A DNA stretch of 64,000 bases from positions 3,286,001-3,350,000 of the forward strand of contig NC_089429.1 in the NCBI RefSeq assembly GCF_026210795.1, given 5' to 3'. Both the position numbers and the translations under genes were made by a program. The stretch is from Rhizophagus irregularis. Lineage: Eukaryota; Glomeromycota; Glomeromycetes; Glomerales; Glomeraceae. The notes under the pieces are model-generated. The model was given only the letters and a program-made list of their open reading frames with translations. It was not told the DNA's origin and searched no databases. The number at the start of each line of letters is the position of its first letter. The stretch's first letter is position 1. Shown here piece after piece: positions 44,609-55,667 of this stretch.

Positions 44609-47600
44609 TGAATAATAAAAAAAGTAAAATTGAAACCTTTAACTCCGTGTCTGATTTAGTAAAACACAAAAAAAGTAAAATTGAAACCTCCACCTCTGTT
44701 TCTGATTTAGTAAAACCCAGGAAAAGTAAAATTGAAACTTCTGCCTCCATGTCTGATTTAATAAAATCCAAAAAAAACTAAAATTGAAATCTCTACCTCT
44801 GTATCCGATTTAATAAAATCTAAAACGGCCAATTCAATAAAATCAAAAAAACCAAAAATGGCCGATTTAATAAAACCCAGAAAAAGGTATTTGTATCCAT
44901 GCCATTGTATTCATTGTGACGGTGCAGAGGTTGATTTTCGCACTCAAGAAAATCATACAAATGATGAAAGTTTGTGAAACTCAGAGGATACTAGGAAAAA
45001 TCAGGAAGATATTATTACAGCGAGAAAACAAAAAAGATTAATCATTATTCAAGATGTAAACTTTACAAAAAAGCGAAAAAGGGCATCAAGTTCTAATCTT
45101 GATTCTTCCCAACATAATAGTGGCTTTAATCCTTTCAATGAAGATACTGATTCATTCCAACCAAATAATAATGAAAACATACATACATTATTTTCATCAT
45201 CACCATTATTGCCAAATCCTTCTTATTTTCATGTTCCAGCACCTGATGAAAATAAGGATAACGATGAATATATATATTACAATGAAGAAGAAAAAAATGA
45301 TGATAATGAGGATGACGGTGATGAGGATGATGGTGATGAGAATAATGGTGCTGAAAATAATGGTGGTGAAGATGAAGGCGATTATAATGAAGAAGAAGAT
45401 GATGATGATGATGGAGATGATGAGGAGGAGGAGGAGGATATAGAAGAATTTTTTTCATCTCCTGAAATTGGTAATGATGAAGTATTTGTGATGGAAAGTT
45501 TAAATGATTCTATAGAAACTGAAATTATTCTATGGGTATTCAAATTTCAGTAAAGATTTAGACTTCCAGATATAGCACTTGAAGTATTAATAAAATTCTT
45601 ACATATTGTACTTACTCGTTTAGATAAATCACAATTTAAAAATTTTCCAGCATTCTTATATCTTGCAAAAAAAATGTTAAATATCTTTCAACCAAAAATG
45701 CAGTTAGCTGTATGCAACAATTGTCATAAATTGTATAATGTTAGAAATATTGTTGAATACAAAGAAGAAGGAAAAGCTGCTATTGCAAATTGCCTACATG
45801 AAGAATTCCCAGATAATCCAGTACCTAGTCGTCATAATAAATGCAACAATCCACTTTCTATTCTTAAAAAAAGAAAGGGTAAAATAATTGCTATACCTCG
45901 TATGATTTACTCTAAACCAAGTATTCGTCAGCAATTAAGTATGTTATACCAACGACCTGGGTTTGAAGATATGCTGGAATTATCAGGAATTCAAAGAGGA
46001 GGGGTTACTACCTATTCAGATATTTATAATAGTAATGTATGGAAAACTTTCCCATTTAATGGTGATACCTTTTTTACACCAGAAACTGCGACAACACACC
46101 TGGGCCTTCTCTTTAATCTTGATTGGTTTCAACCTTTCACCTATACTCAACACAGTGCTGGTGCTATTTACGCGTCTATCTGTAATCTTCCGAGAACAAA
46201 AAAGAATAAACCTGAAAATATTATTTACTTAGGTTTTTTGCCAGGACCGAAAGAAGTAAGGTTGGAACATATTAACCATTATTTAGCCCCTATTGTGGAT
46301 GAGCTTTTAGAACTCTGGAAGGGCTGGAGAGTTCCAAAGACCTACCAATATACTGAAGGTTTAGACATAAAAGTTGCATTAATTATTGGATCATCAGATA
46401 CACCAGCAACACGAAAGTTATTTGGGCATGGCTCAGCAGTAATGAAATGTCATAGGTGTGAAAAGCGTAGTACTTATAGTGAAGTTTATAAAAAAACTCA
46501 TTATGGAGGAATGCAAGAATATGATAAATGGGTAACAAATCCCATAAATCCTTTATTACATAGGCAATATGCTCATGAATGGTTGCAATGCAATTTGAAG
46601 TCCTCCAGAGATACACATTTTAAAGAACATGGTGTAAGGTGGAGCGAGTTGCTTTGCTTACCATATATGGATTCCATAAGATTTGCCGTAGTGGATCCAA
46701 TGCATTGTCTTTTTCTAGGTATAGCAAAATGGATAATCAAATCCATTTTCATTAATCAAAATAAGTTAAGCATGGAGCAACTTCGAATTGCACAAAAGAG
46801 AATGGATTATATTGAATTACCTTCTGATATCGGTAGAATCCCTCCAAAGATTGCAATTGGAAATGAAGGTTTTTCAAATTTAACTGCTGATCAATGGAAA
46901 ACCTTTATTATGATTTATTCCATGCCTATACTATGGGACATGTTAGATAATAATGATAGAAAAATCTTAGGACATTTTGTTCGAGCATGTAATCTTTTAG
47001 TAGCAAGATTTATTACAGAAGATGATCTGAGAGAAGCGCAAGAGAGGTTGAAGGACATGGCTCACCTTATAGAAAGAACATATAGGCCGGAATTTATAAC
47101 AAGCAACATACACCTTGCACTTCATATTCCCGACTGTTGCCGTGACTATGGTTCCATATATAGTTTTTGGCTTTTTCCATATGAGAGACTTAATGGATAT
47201 ATTGGTAAGATGTTTGTTGTTATATTACTATTTTTTAAAAATAAAGAATACAAATAAATCTATTATTATTATCCAGGATCATACCCTAATAGTAATCGAC
47301 AAATAAAGCCTGGACTTATACGAATCGTTCTTAAGAATACTTTAATAGATTATCATTTATCTTATAAATGGTCATCTGGTCTTCTAAAAGAATCTCTTAG
47401 TCTTATTATGCCAAAGAAAGCTGTGGGTAGTTTGGCATTTACGGCAGAAAAGGATGAATTACAATACTTTTTGTCCATGAGACATAATACATCTACGTTT
47501 TTCAAAATATATGGTACTGAGAAATTACCGGGTCAAATGCTTAATCCTTCGTGTTTCAAAGTTATTATACCTTTAGTATTGCGTAGATTTCTATGTGAAT

Positions 47601-48095
47601 GGTATTCTATATTATATGAAAAAGAATAAAATGAAATATTAGGATTTATGGACCTGGTAATTGATCAACACGCAAGATTACAAATTGGTGCTGAAATATT
47701 TGGATCTATGATTTCGGGTCATCAAGAAAAAAATGTAACTATTCTTGCAAAATGGAAAGCGTCTAATGATGATTCAGTTGATATATACCCAGGAAATGTT
47801 CAATATTATTTTGAACATACACTTAGATTACCTGAAGGACCAAGAAAACATCTTCTAGCATATGTTAAGTGGTATAAAAGTGCACCTTCCTCTGATATCC
47901 GGTTTAAACATAGATTCATAGAACCAGAGATATCAAATACCGAACTATGGCAAGCTGAATACTTTCAGGAAGGTTGTGATTCAATAATAGCTGTTCATAG
48001 AATACTATGTATGAGCTACAAAATTTAAAAGTGTGTGCGTAGGAAAAAGGAAATATTTGTCAATAATACCATTAAATAGAAAATTTAATTTATAG
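44609..48095 (+). pseudogene. TNP2-family CACTA transposase, inner copy, nearly intact
   Basis: The N terminus has four or five ~19-residue repeats of the type KSKIETSTSVSDLVKPRK, then a small Cys/His cluster (YPCHCIHCDGAEVDF), an acidic linker (45280-45450), and the TNP2 core in one long frame (45554-47206): VCNNCHKLYN, FFTPETATTHLGLLFNLDWF, NHYLAPIVDELLELW, SDTPATRKLFG followed by CHRC, DPMHCLFLG, HLALHIPDCCRDYGSIYSFW and YERLNG. An intron (GTAAGA ... CCAG, 47207-47277) precedes the second exon (SYPNSNRQIKPGL onward). Defects: A8 frameshift near 44772, TGA 44976, TAA 45551 (Ser in the other copy), TAA 47627, and a frame change near 48020 before the true end PLNRKFNL. It is the catalytic gene of the element, divergent from the accessory gene. 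Confidence 0.88.
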
Positions 48096-48763
48096 ATTTC
48101 TTTAAAAATTAACATTTCATTGTATTACATTCGATAATAAAGGTAATACGGTCATACAGAATACAATAATAAAATTTCCTTTTATAATAATTAAAATTGA
48201 TCATCACACCAAAATCATAAATTGCTAAATTTGTTAAGTGACAATATTAAATTTTGCTCGTAGACAAAGTCAAAATTAACCTTATATAGAATAAAGATCT
48301 ACCGATGATTAATTCGCGATTAATATTTAATTATGCAGACGCAAATTTTTACAATTACTTTACAATTAAAATTGATTGTATGCAAATCATGTACGAAATA
48401 TATTAACATTATTAAATAACAATCATTGGTATCATACCGCACTAATAATCAGTCGGTGTCAGTCATAATTGTATTTGTAAAAAAATAAAATTTAAACAAA
48501 GACTGATTTAATAAATTTATAAATTTTTTTCTCGTGACGTTCACTCAACTTGCAAGGAGAATATTTAATTTATTTACGCTAGATATATTATAGTTCTTAA
48601 AATTGTTTTCTGTATAATAAATTTAATGATATAATACTTGTATCATTTAATTGTGTAATACCTGTATCAATCAAACATATCAATTTATTGATTACTTTAA
48701 AACTGATTTTTTTAAGAGTATACAAAATTATTTCTCTGATTCGTAATACAGAAATAATAGAAA
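48096..48763. other. A/T-rich spacer after TNP2
   Basis: No gene, repeat array or element end was found. This is the 3' flank of the transposase up to the point where homology with 32776 begins. Confidence 0.45.
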
Positions 48764-49116
48764 TAATCACAATTAAGATCAAATCATATTATAATTATGC
48801 ACAGAAAAGTGGTATATTTTTTTACATAAATAAGGCAATTATCGAATTTTTTTTATTTATCTTTTAACCCAAGTTTTCATTATAATAAATCAATTTTTTA
48901 ACCCAATTTTTCATCATAATAAATCAATTCTTCATCTATAATAAATAATCATTTTTTTATTTTTTTATTTAATTTTATTTTTTTATTGATTTTATTTTTT
49001 TTGTTAATTTAATTTTATTTTTTTTTGTTAATTTTATTTTTTTTGTTAATTTTATTTTTTTTTGTTAATTTTATTTTTTTTTGTTAATTTTATTTTTTTT
49101 TATTAATTTTATTTTA

Positions 49117-49930
49117 ATGGCCAATCCTAATATTTTAAACGTCAACATAAATAATGTACTTTTAAACTGGCCATTTAATGCCACCAGGGCATTAATTAGG
49201 TAAATTTGTATAAATCTTACAAAAAAAAAATGGAAAGTTAAAATGATAACTTTATTTATACTAATTAGATACCGCCGCCTATATCACAATGTCTTTAAGG
49301 ATCGATCGATCCATGATCATTCAATTATATGGGCGAGAATTGCGGCGAGAATAAGCAATAATTATAATTTTATCGTTACCCAAAATCAATGCCGCAATAA
49401 GTGGCGGGCATTGAAGAGAGGTGAATCTTTTACCATTTGTAATTAATTTGTGAATATTAGTAAATACTTTATTAATATATTTAATTAATAATAGGTTTCA
49501 AAAATTTGACTAGGATTAATAATGGTTTGTATATTTGAGGTTAACATTAAATTTCTTAACCAATTCACATAAAACCAATTTTATTTATTTTAGGGAATCC
49601 TGATGGTCACCCGATCCACTCTCCCAACAATTACGATATTCGCTTTTTTAATGAATTAAGCGATGAATTCTGGCTGCAAACTAGTAATTGATTCGATCTT
49701 AATTATGATACTTTGTATATATTACTGATTCATTAAATTTATATTTACATTTTTTTCTTTTTATTTTAGACAGGTTACGCAGGGCGTACCTGCAGCAGAG
49801 AGTGGATCAATGGACCTATAGGTATAGGGAACAACGCCGGCGTCATTTCCGAAGCCGTAGCAGCAGCAGCAGCAGCAGCAGCGATCGGAGGAGAAGAAGA
49901 AGAAATAGAAGAAGAAGAAATAGGAATTAA
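49117..49930 (+). CDS. Small Myb/SANT-like protein with RS-rich tail
   Basis: Exons join(49117..49199, 49269..49420, 49594..49683, 49770..49930) give 161 residues with all junctions in frame. Residues ~28-78 form a three-helix Myb/SANT-like domain with spaced bulky residues (SIIWARIAARISNNYNFIV, QCRNKWRALKR). Residues 79-109 are the conserved NPDGHPIHSPNNYD / FFNELSDEFWLQT box. The tail is a dense Arg/Ser run (eight Ser, then RRRRRRNRRRRNRN). It is probably a nuclear DNA-binding protein; within a CACTA-type element it could be the subterminal-repeat binder, or it could be a Harbinger-type Myb partner. It is the only undamaged gene of the element, and two disrupted copies are nearby. The start is chosen because exon 1 is conserved at 32932. 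Confidence 0.75.
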
Positions 49931-50025
49931 GGTAAATACTAATTAATCATGAATTTATAATTAGATGGATATATATCACTAATGCGTAAAACTATAATCT
50001 TATTCCATGAATTTTGTGAAAAATA

Positions 50026-50225
50026 GACCTTCCCTTCCTTTCGTTTTCCCTTCTCTTCCCTTCCCTTCCCCTTCCCCTTCCCTTTCCCCTTCCCTTTCGT
50101 TTTCCCCTTTAACTTTTGTTTTCCCATTTACCTTTCGTTCTCCCTTCCCCTTCCCCTTCCCTTTCGTTTTCCCTTTTACCTTTCGTTCCCCTTTCCCTTC
50201 CCCTTACCCTTTCCCTCACTGGAAT
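50026..50225 (+). repeat. Polypyrimidine tract (C/T mirror-rich)
   Basis: About 200 bases almost purely C and T, built from CCCTTCC, CCCTTTCG and TTTCGTTTTCCC words, 80-100 bases after the Myb gene. The counterpart at 55000-55215 has the same design but different word order. Open frames over it on both strands are composition artefacts. Confidence 0.85.
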
Positions 50226-50229
50226 CGTC

Positions 50230-50769
50230 ATTTTTAATCTTTTATTTTAGTTTATTATTTTTATTATATTTTTTATTATAATAATAAACAATATTCTTAT
50301 ATCAAATTTTCTTTATTTTTTAATATAATATTGTTAATTGGTTTTTGATTTTTGGCTTATAAAAAACAACTGATAAACATAAAAGCTATGCGGGCAAACA
50401 AAAATGATAATCCTTAATCTTCATTATTATGGCCATCTAGAATCTATATAATTAAAACGTTTAGTCTGTATAAATAAATTATAATTGCGAGCCATCGCCC
50501 GTGATCTATTATAAGCTTATTAATCAATTAATACCCAATAATCATCATTGTTATTGATATATATTAACCAATTAGGATCATTATGATTACATGCATGTGA
50601 TATCTAAAAATAGATAAAATCGTGTGATTGTTTTTTGTTTATTTTTAATTTTTTTCTTATTAAAACTTACAAAGTAATAAAAAAAATGTACCCACCAACT
50701 CATTCAAAAGAAAAAAATAAAAGAAAGGAAATAATATGCCCACCTACCCACATACAAAAAAGAGAAAAG
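50230..50769. other. A/T-rich part of the repeated unit
   Basis: No gene. It matches 62197-62430 and 62712-62956 closely (AATGATAATCCTTAATCTTC, GATTACATGCATGTGATATC). Confidence 0.6.
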
Positions 50770-52050
50770 TTTCTTTTAAATAAATAGTGGATCTGTTAAG
50801 CAAGGTATGAAAATAGGATATACGCGTATTTTTCATATTTTTCTTTACAATAGTGGTTTGAGTCTTTCTTTGTGGTATAAGTGTGAATATATTTTTCAAC
50901 GGCCATGTATCTATTGCTTGTTAAATATATTTGCAATTTCTTGTCTTTCTTTGTTAGACTGTGGTATTACAATATGAAGTGTGAATATATTTTTCAACGG
51001 CCATGTATCTATTGCTTGTTAAATATATTTGCAATTTCTTTTGTAATATTTGCTTTAGCCTGGAGGAAAATGTTATGAAATAGGGCTGGATATTTTATGA
51101 CATTTTCTGCCTTCCAATTACTTTGTCCGGGGGTAGCCTGACAATTTGTCGTTGTCTGTCAGTTGTAGCAACCAGCATTTTTTTTACGATTTTAAGAAAC
51201 AAAACTCTTTCAAAAATTTAATAAAGAAAGAACTAACTTAAAAATATTATTTTATTATTCTTTACAAAACGCTGGCGCTGGAGTTATTTTTCTCTCACTT
51301 ATCAAATCCCAACATGTCCAAAGAATCATGTAGTACGCTGTGGTCTGGAACCACCCAAGATTTTTGACTACCTAGGGATGAAGTTGTAGGGTACTTGTAC
51401 CCGATAGGCTAGCCTCCTCTGACTTAGGGTCTCATTAATCGGGAGACGAGGTAGTTCCTAAGTACCTTCCACATCAAGGGCGGACATTTTTTGATACTGT
51501 GCGTCAAGGTGGTAATCCTATATCTGCGAATTCAAGAAAAAAAACTCTAAATCAAAAGAATTTGGAAGCAACACATATCAAGGTAATCTAAGCATTCTTT
51601 TTAAAAAAATTTAATCAAAAATTAATTTGGTTTATATATAGTAAACTCAAGAAAAAGAAGATCTAATCAGAAGAATATGAGAGTAACGCACATCAAGGTA
51701 ATTTAAATATTTATTTTTTTTTATTTATTAAAGAAAAATAATTAACAAGATCTATTTTCTCTTTAAACAGCAAACTTCAAAAAAGAGGTGAAATAAATAC
51801 AAAGGTATATTTTTTACTAATTTTTATTTATATTATACACTTCTTTTCTTTTTTTCTAACTTACTAACGTTTGTTTTTACTAATATATTTTACTACTAAA
51901 CATACTAATAACATTTTCTATTACTAACCATTTTTTACTAACATTTTTTTAATACTATTCTTTTTCTTTTACGAATACATTATTCATACTAATATCTTTA
52001 TTACTAAAATACTATTTCTTTCTTTTAAATATTAAACAGATAAAAATAAG
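50770..52050 (+). repeat. Block R, copy 1
   Basis: A ~1.3-kb block present three times (also 52613-53935 and 62957-64000). It contains an internal direct repeat (GAATATATTTTTCAACGGCC ... GCTTGTTAAATATATTTGC), a conserved G+C-richer stretch (51330-51500, TAGGCTAGCCTCCTCTGACT), and then three or four short blocks bounded by AAG|GTAAT and TATAG| or AACAG| like exons. Two neighbouring blocks encode related peptides (NSRKKTLNQKNLEATHIK and NSRKRRSNQKNMRVTHIK). The frames do not join at the obvious splice sites, so a spliced non-coding transcript is as likely as a gene. Confidence 0.6.
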
Positions 52051-52259
52051 CGCCATTTGTAGATAACAGATATCTAATTATTTATATAGCTATATAGAAT
52101 AATATATTTTTTTGTAATTTTTTTTATTATTAATTAAAAAACAATAAAACTTTTAGTTTAATTGAAAATAATAATAAAATTTGTGTAATAAAATTTTACT
52201 TTAGCCCGAATTAAAATTAAAAATTAATCTGAAATTATAATTTTGCCCAGATTAAATTA

Positions 52260-52604
52260 TAATATTATATGAAAAAATTATCTATCGTATTGTCAGATAA
52301 ATGTACGATATGTATCCTATATTTACCCGATATCTATATAACATGTGTCTGATATTATACTGACCAATATCTATATGATATTTATATGACATGTATAAGA
52401 TATGTGCCCGATATTATACTACCCGATATATGTGTAATATGTGCACGATATCTATAATATATATCACCGAACTTCTGCATAAACATTACAGATATCAGGT
52501 ACCCGATATGTGTGTAATTGTTGCATATCGTATACATATCATATACATATCCTACATATATCTGGTACCCGATATGCAACCGATAGCCTCGATTTTGACC
52601 TGTG
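52260..52604 (+). repeat. CACTG-type right end (variant GACCTGTG)
   Basis: Dense ATATCGGGTACCCGATAT-like palindromes and GATATGTGTxxxATAT words, ending GATTTTGACCTGTG at 52604. It is homologous to the end at 54478. Immediately after it block R copy 2 begins, so the R-plus-end tail is duplicated. Such subterminal repeats bind the accessory protein in plant CACTA elements; here that is inference. Confidence 0.65.
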
Positions 52605-52612
52605 AGTGGAGC

Positions 52613-53935
52613 TGTTAATAAGCAAGGTATGAAAATAGGATATACACGTATTTTTCATATTTTTCTTTACAATATGTTGTGGTTTGAGTCTTTCTTTGTG
52701 GTATAAGTGTGAATATATTTTTCAACAGCCATGTATCTATTACTTGTTAAATATATTTGCAATTTCTTGTCTTTCTTTGTTAGACTGTGGTATTACAATA
52801 TGAAGTGTGAATATATTTTTCAACGGCCATGTATCTATTGCTTGTTAAATATATTTGCAATTTCTTTTGTAATATTTGCTTTAGCCTGGAGGAAAATGTT
52901 ATGAAATAGGGCTGGATATTTTATGACATTTTCTGCCTTCCAATTACTTTGTCCGGGGTAGCCTGACAATTTGGCATTGTCCATCAGTTGTAGCAACCAG
53001 CATTTTTTTACAATATTATGATTTTAAGAAACAAAACTTTTTCAAAAATTTAATAAAGAAAGAACTAACTTAAAAATATTATTTTATTATTCTTTACAAA
53101 ACGCTGGCGCTGGAGTTATTTTTTCTCTCACTTATCAAATCCCAACATGTCCAAAGACTAATCATGTAGTACGCTGTGGTCTGGAACACCCGAGGTTTTT
53201 GACTACCTAGGGATGAAGTTGTAGGGTACTCCTGTCCGATAGGCTAGCCTCCTCTGACTTAGGGTCTCATTAATCGGGAGAAGAGGTGGTTCCTAAGTAC
53301 CTTCCACATCAAGAGCGAACATTTTTTGATACTGTGCATCAAGGCGGTAATCCTATATCTGCGAATTCAAGAAAAAAAAATCTAAATCAAAAGAATTTGG
53401 AACCAACACATGTCAAGGTAATTTAAGCATTCTTTTTAAGAAAATTTAATCAAAGATTAATTTGGTTTATATACAGTAAACCCAAGGAAAAAGAAGATAT
53501 AATGTATTTTCAGAAGAATATGATAGTAACGCATATCAAGGTAACTTAAATATTTATTTTTTATTTTATTAAAAAAAATATAATAACAAGATCTATTTTC
53601 TCTTTAAATAGCAAACTTCGAAAAAAGAGGTGGAATAAAACTGGAATAAATATAAAGGTATATTTTTTACTAATTTTTATTTATATTATTAATATTTTTT
53701 TTAATACTCTTTCTTTTTTCTAATCTAACGTTTGTTTCTACTAATACTACTAAACATACTAACATTTTCTATCCATTTTATTTTTCTTTTTTTTTACTAA
53801 CATTTTCTAATACCATTCCTTTTCTTTAACAATTTTGTTTAACATTATTCATACTAATATCTTTATTACTAAAATACTTTACTATTTCTATTTCTTTCTT
53901 TTAAATATTAAACAGATAAAAATATGCAGCAAATA
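52613..53935 (+). repeat. Block R, copy 2
   Basis: Collinear with 50770-52050 over its full length, with substitutions and small indels, including the same GTAA / AG-bounded short blocks at its 3' part (GTAATTTAAGC ... ATATACAG, GTAACTTAAAT ... TTAAATAG, GTATATTTTT ... TAAACAG). Confidence 0.8.
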
Positions 53936-54164
53936 AGTGAACACATTATTTTACACATAATTCTAATTTTTTATACAGCTAAAATAATTTTTATGATTTT
54001 TTGTAATTTTATTTATTTGTAATTAATTAACAATTAAATAAATAAATTAATATTATAATTGAATTTAAATTATAAATTTATTAGCATTCATATTATTGCA
54101 TTAAATAAATATTATTTTTGATATGCGTTCAATAATAAAATCAGTAAATTATAGCTATTAGCCT

Positions 54165-54478
54165 ATTAAGCCTATTAGGTATACTTCGGACATGTATATC
54201 GGCACTATCTGATAAATGTACGATATCTATCCGATATTTTACTATAATATATCGGGTATCTGATAAATCTATGATATGTGACTGATATTTGACTACCCGA
54301 TATGTATAAGATATGTACATGATGTTTACAATATATGTCACCGATTTTCTACATTTCTACTACACTTATCGGGCACCCGATATATGTAGTATTGTTAAAT
54401 ATCATACACATATATCACATATATTGCACACATATCAGGTACCCGATATGTATCTAATAACCTTGATTTTGACCAGTG
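54165..54478 (+). repeat. CACTG-element right end with subterminal palindromes
   Basis: Several ATATCGGGCACCCGATAT / AGGTACCCGATATGTAT words, ending TTGACCAGTG at 54478, followed by the duplicated ATA. It matches the left end at 33518 in design and in its last bases. Confidence 0.8.
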
Positions 54479-54484
54479 ATATTA

Positions 54485-54683
54485 CCCTGTAAAAAATCTG
54501 ATCCGTGTTTTATCTTTCCATGTTTTTTCCGTGAATGTATCATTTTCATGGAATTAATAGCCTTAAATCATGGAAATTTTCATCTCGCTAACACGGATAT
54601 CCGTGAATGTATCATTTTCACGGAATTTTTACGGAAGACACGGAGAAATAATGGAAATATTTGGATAAAAATTTTTTATAGGG
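54485..54683. mobile_element. Harbinger-like MITE with TTA duplication
   Basis: 199 bp with ends CCCTGTAAAAAATCTGATCC and, inverted, GGATAAAAATTTTTTATAGGG. TTA is duplicated (54482-54484, 54684-54686), and the unit at 49730 reads ATATTACTGATTC with one TTA. A 3-bp TTA target is typical of PIF/Harbinger. The inside is made of CCGTGAATGTATCATTTTCA direct repeats. It landed 6 bp from the right end of the 21-kb element. Confidence 0.85.
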
Positions 54684-54729
54684 TTACTGATTCGTTAAAT
54701 TTATATTTACATTTTTTCTTTATATTTAG

Positions 54730-54893
54730 ACAGGTTATGCAATGCGTACCTGCATCTGAGAGTAAATCGACAAATGTATAGGTATAGGGAATGATGCTGT
54801 CATCATTCCCGAAGCAGTAGCAGCAGTAGCAGTAGCAGCAGCAGCGATCAGAGGAGAAGAAGAAGAAATAGAAGAAGAAGAAATAGGAATTAA
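54730..54893 (+). pseudogene. Myb/SANT-like RS protein gene, exon 4 (outer copy)
   Basis: Homologous to 49770-49930: AGGTTATGCAATGCGTACCTG ahead of the AGCAGTAGCAGCAG and AGAAGAAGAAGAAAT repeats, ending TAA. Deletions put TGA after TATAGGGAA and remove part of the RHFRSRS region. Exons 1-3 of this same gene copy are 21 kb upstream at 32932-33479. Confidence 0.75.
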
Positions 54894-54999
54894 GGTAAAT
54901 ACTATATATCACTAAAGGTTTATTTTCATTCATATTTTTTATTTTTTAATTTTTTATGCATAAAACTATAATCTTATTCCATGAATTTTGCAAAAAATA

Positions 55000-55215
55000 G
55001 ACCTTCTCTTTCTTTCATTTTCCCTTTTCTTTTCTTTCCTTCCTTTCCCCTTCCCCTTCTCCTTCACTTTCATTTTCCTCTTTACCTTTTGTTCTCCCTT
55101 TCCCCTTCCCCTTCCCTTTCGTTTTCCTTTTTACCTTTCATTCTTTCCTTTCCCTTCCCCTTCCCTTTCATTTTCCCCTTCTCCTTCCCTCCCTTTCCCT
55201 TTCCCTTTCCCTCAC
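55000..55215 (+). repeat. Polypyrimidine tract, outer copy
   Basis: C/T-only tract in the same position relative to exon 4 as 50026-50225, with CCCTTCCCCTTCCC, CTCCTTC and TTTCATTTTCC words. Confidence 0.85.
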
Positions 55216-55667
55216 TAGAATCATCATTTTTAATCTTTTATTTTAGTTTATTATTTTTATTATATTTTTTATTATAATAATAAATAATATTCTTATATTT
55301 TTTTTTTTTTTTTTTTAATGATCTATATATGCTTTATTGATATTAAGTTTATATACCATACAAACAAATTATCATGAGCTATATCCATCCAGTAGGATGC
55401 GATCATCAAAATGCTATCAAAATAAATAAAATAAAATAAAATAAAATAAAGAATAAAAATAAAAGTAAAAGTAAAACAACAATAAATATAAAGTAAATTA
55501 TATATAAATATAGAAAACTAAATTTAAAAGTACAAAATAAAATAAAATAAAATAAAATAGGAATAAAAGATTAAATATTAAAAATTAAATAATACAATTT
55601 AGAATATGCTTTAAAATTGATTAAATAATCCCAAAATAAATTCACAATAAATTCCCAATAGGCTTAG

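Larger units (their letters stand above)
48764..52090 (+). repeat. Myb-polypyrimidine-R unit, uninterrupted copy
   Basis: A ~3.3-kb unit: TTTTGTTAATTTTATT low-complexity repeats (48950-49115), the Myb/RS gene, a C/T tract (50026-50225), ~540 bases of A/T-rich DNA, then block R. Its parts recur in the same order at 32776-33517 + 54684-55297 + 62197-62430 + 62712-64000, where they are separated by insertions. The 62-kb copy has an extra ~280-bp segment (62431-62711) that this one lacks. Confidence 0.8.
33518..54478 (+). mobile_element. Large CACTG (CACTA-type) element inserted in a Myb gene intron
   Basis: The left end is CACTGGTCAAAATTGATG at 33518, the right end GATTTTGACCAGTG at 54478. ATA is duplicated (33515-33517, 54479-54481). 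Joining the flanks reproduces TTTGTATATATTACTGATT, exactly as found uninterrupted in intron 3 at 49719-49735. Contents: accessory gene (-), TNP2 (+), Myb/RS gene (+), block R twice, and subterminal palindromes. About 9 kb of the 21 kb is a later Gypsy insertion. A second right-end-like sequence at 52604 shows that the tail is duplicated. Confidence 0.75.

Noticed and set aside
45099-45458. Long His- or Met-rich frames over the acidic part of TNP2
   Set aside because: Shadow frames of GAT/GAA repeats coding the acidic linker in the real frame.
50007-50237. Pro/Phe/Ser-rich frame (and Lys/Gly frame opposite) over the C/T tract
   Set aside because: Composition artefact; not conserved between the two tracts.
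52260-54480. Stand-alone ~330-bp MITEs ending GACC(A/T)GTG
   Set aside because: No matching CACTGGTC start lies on their left; they are better explained as right ends of larger CACTG elements.
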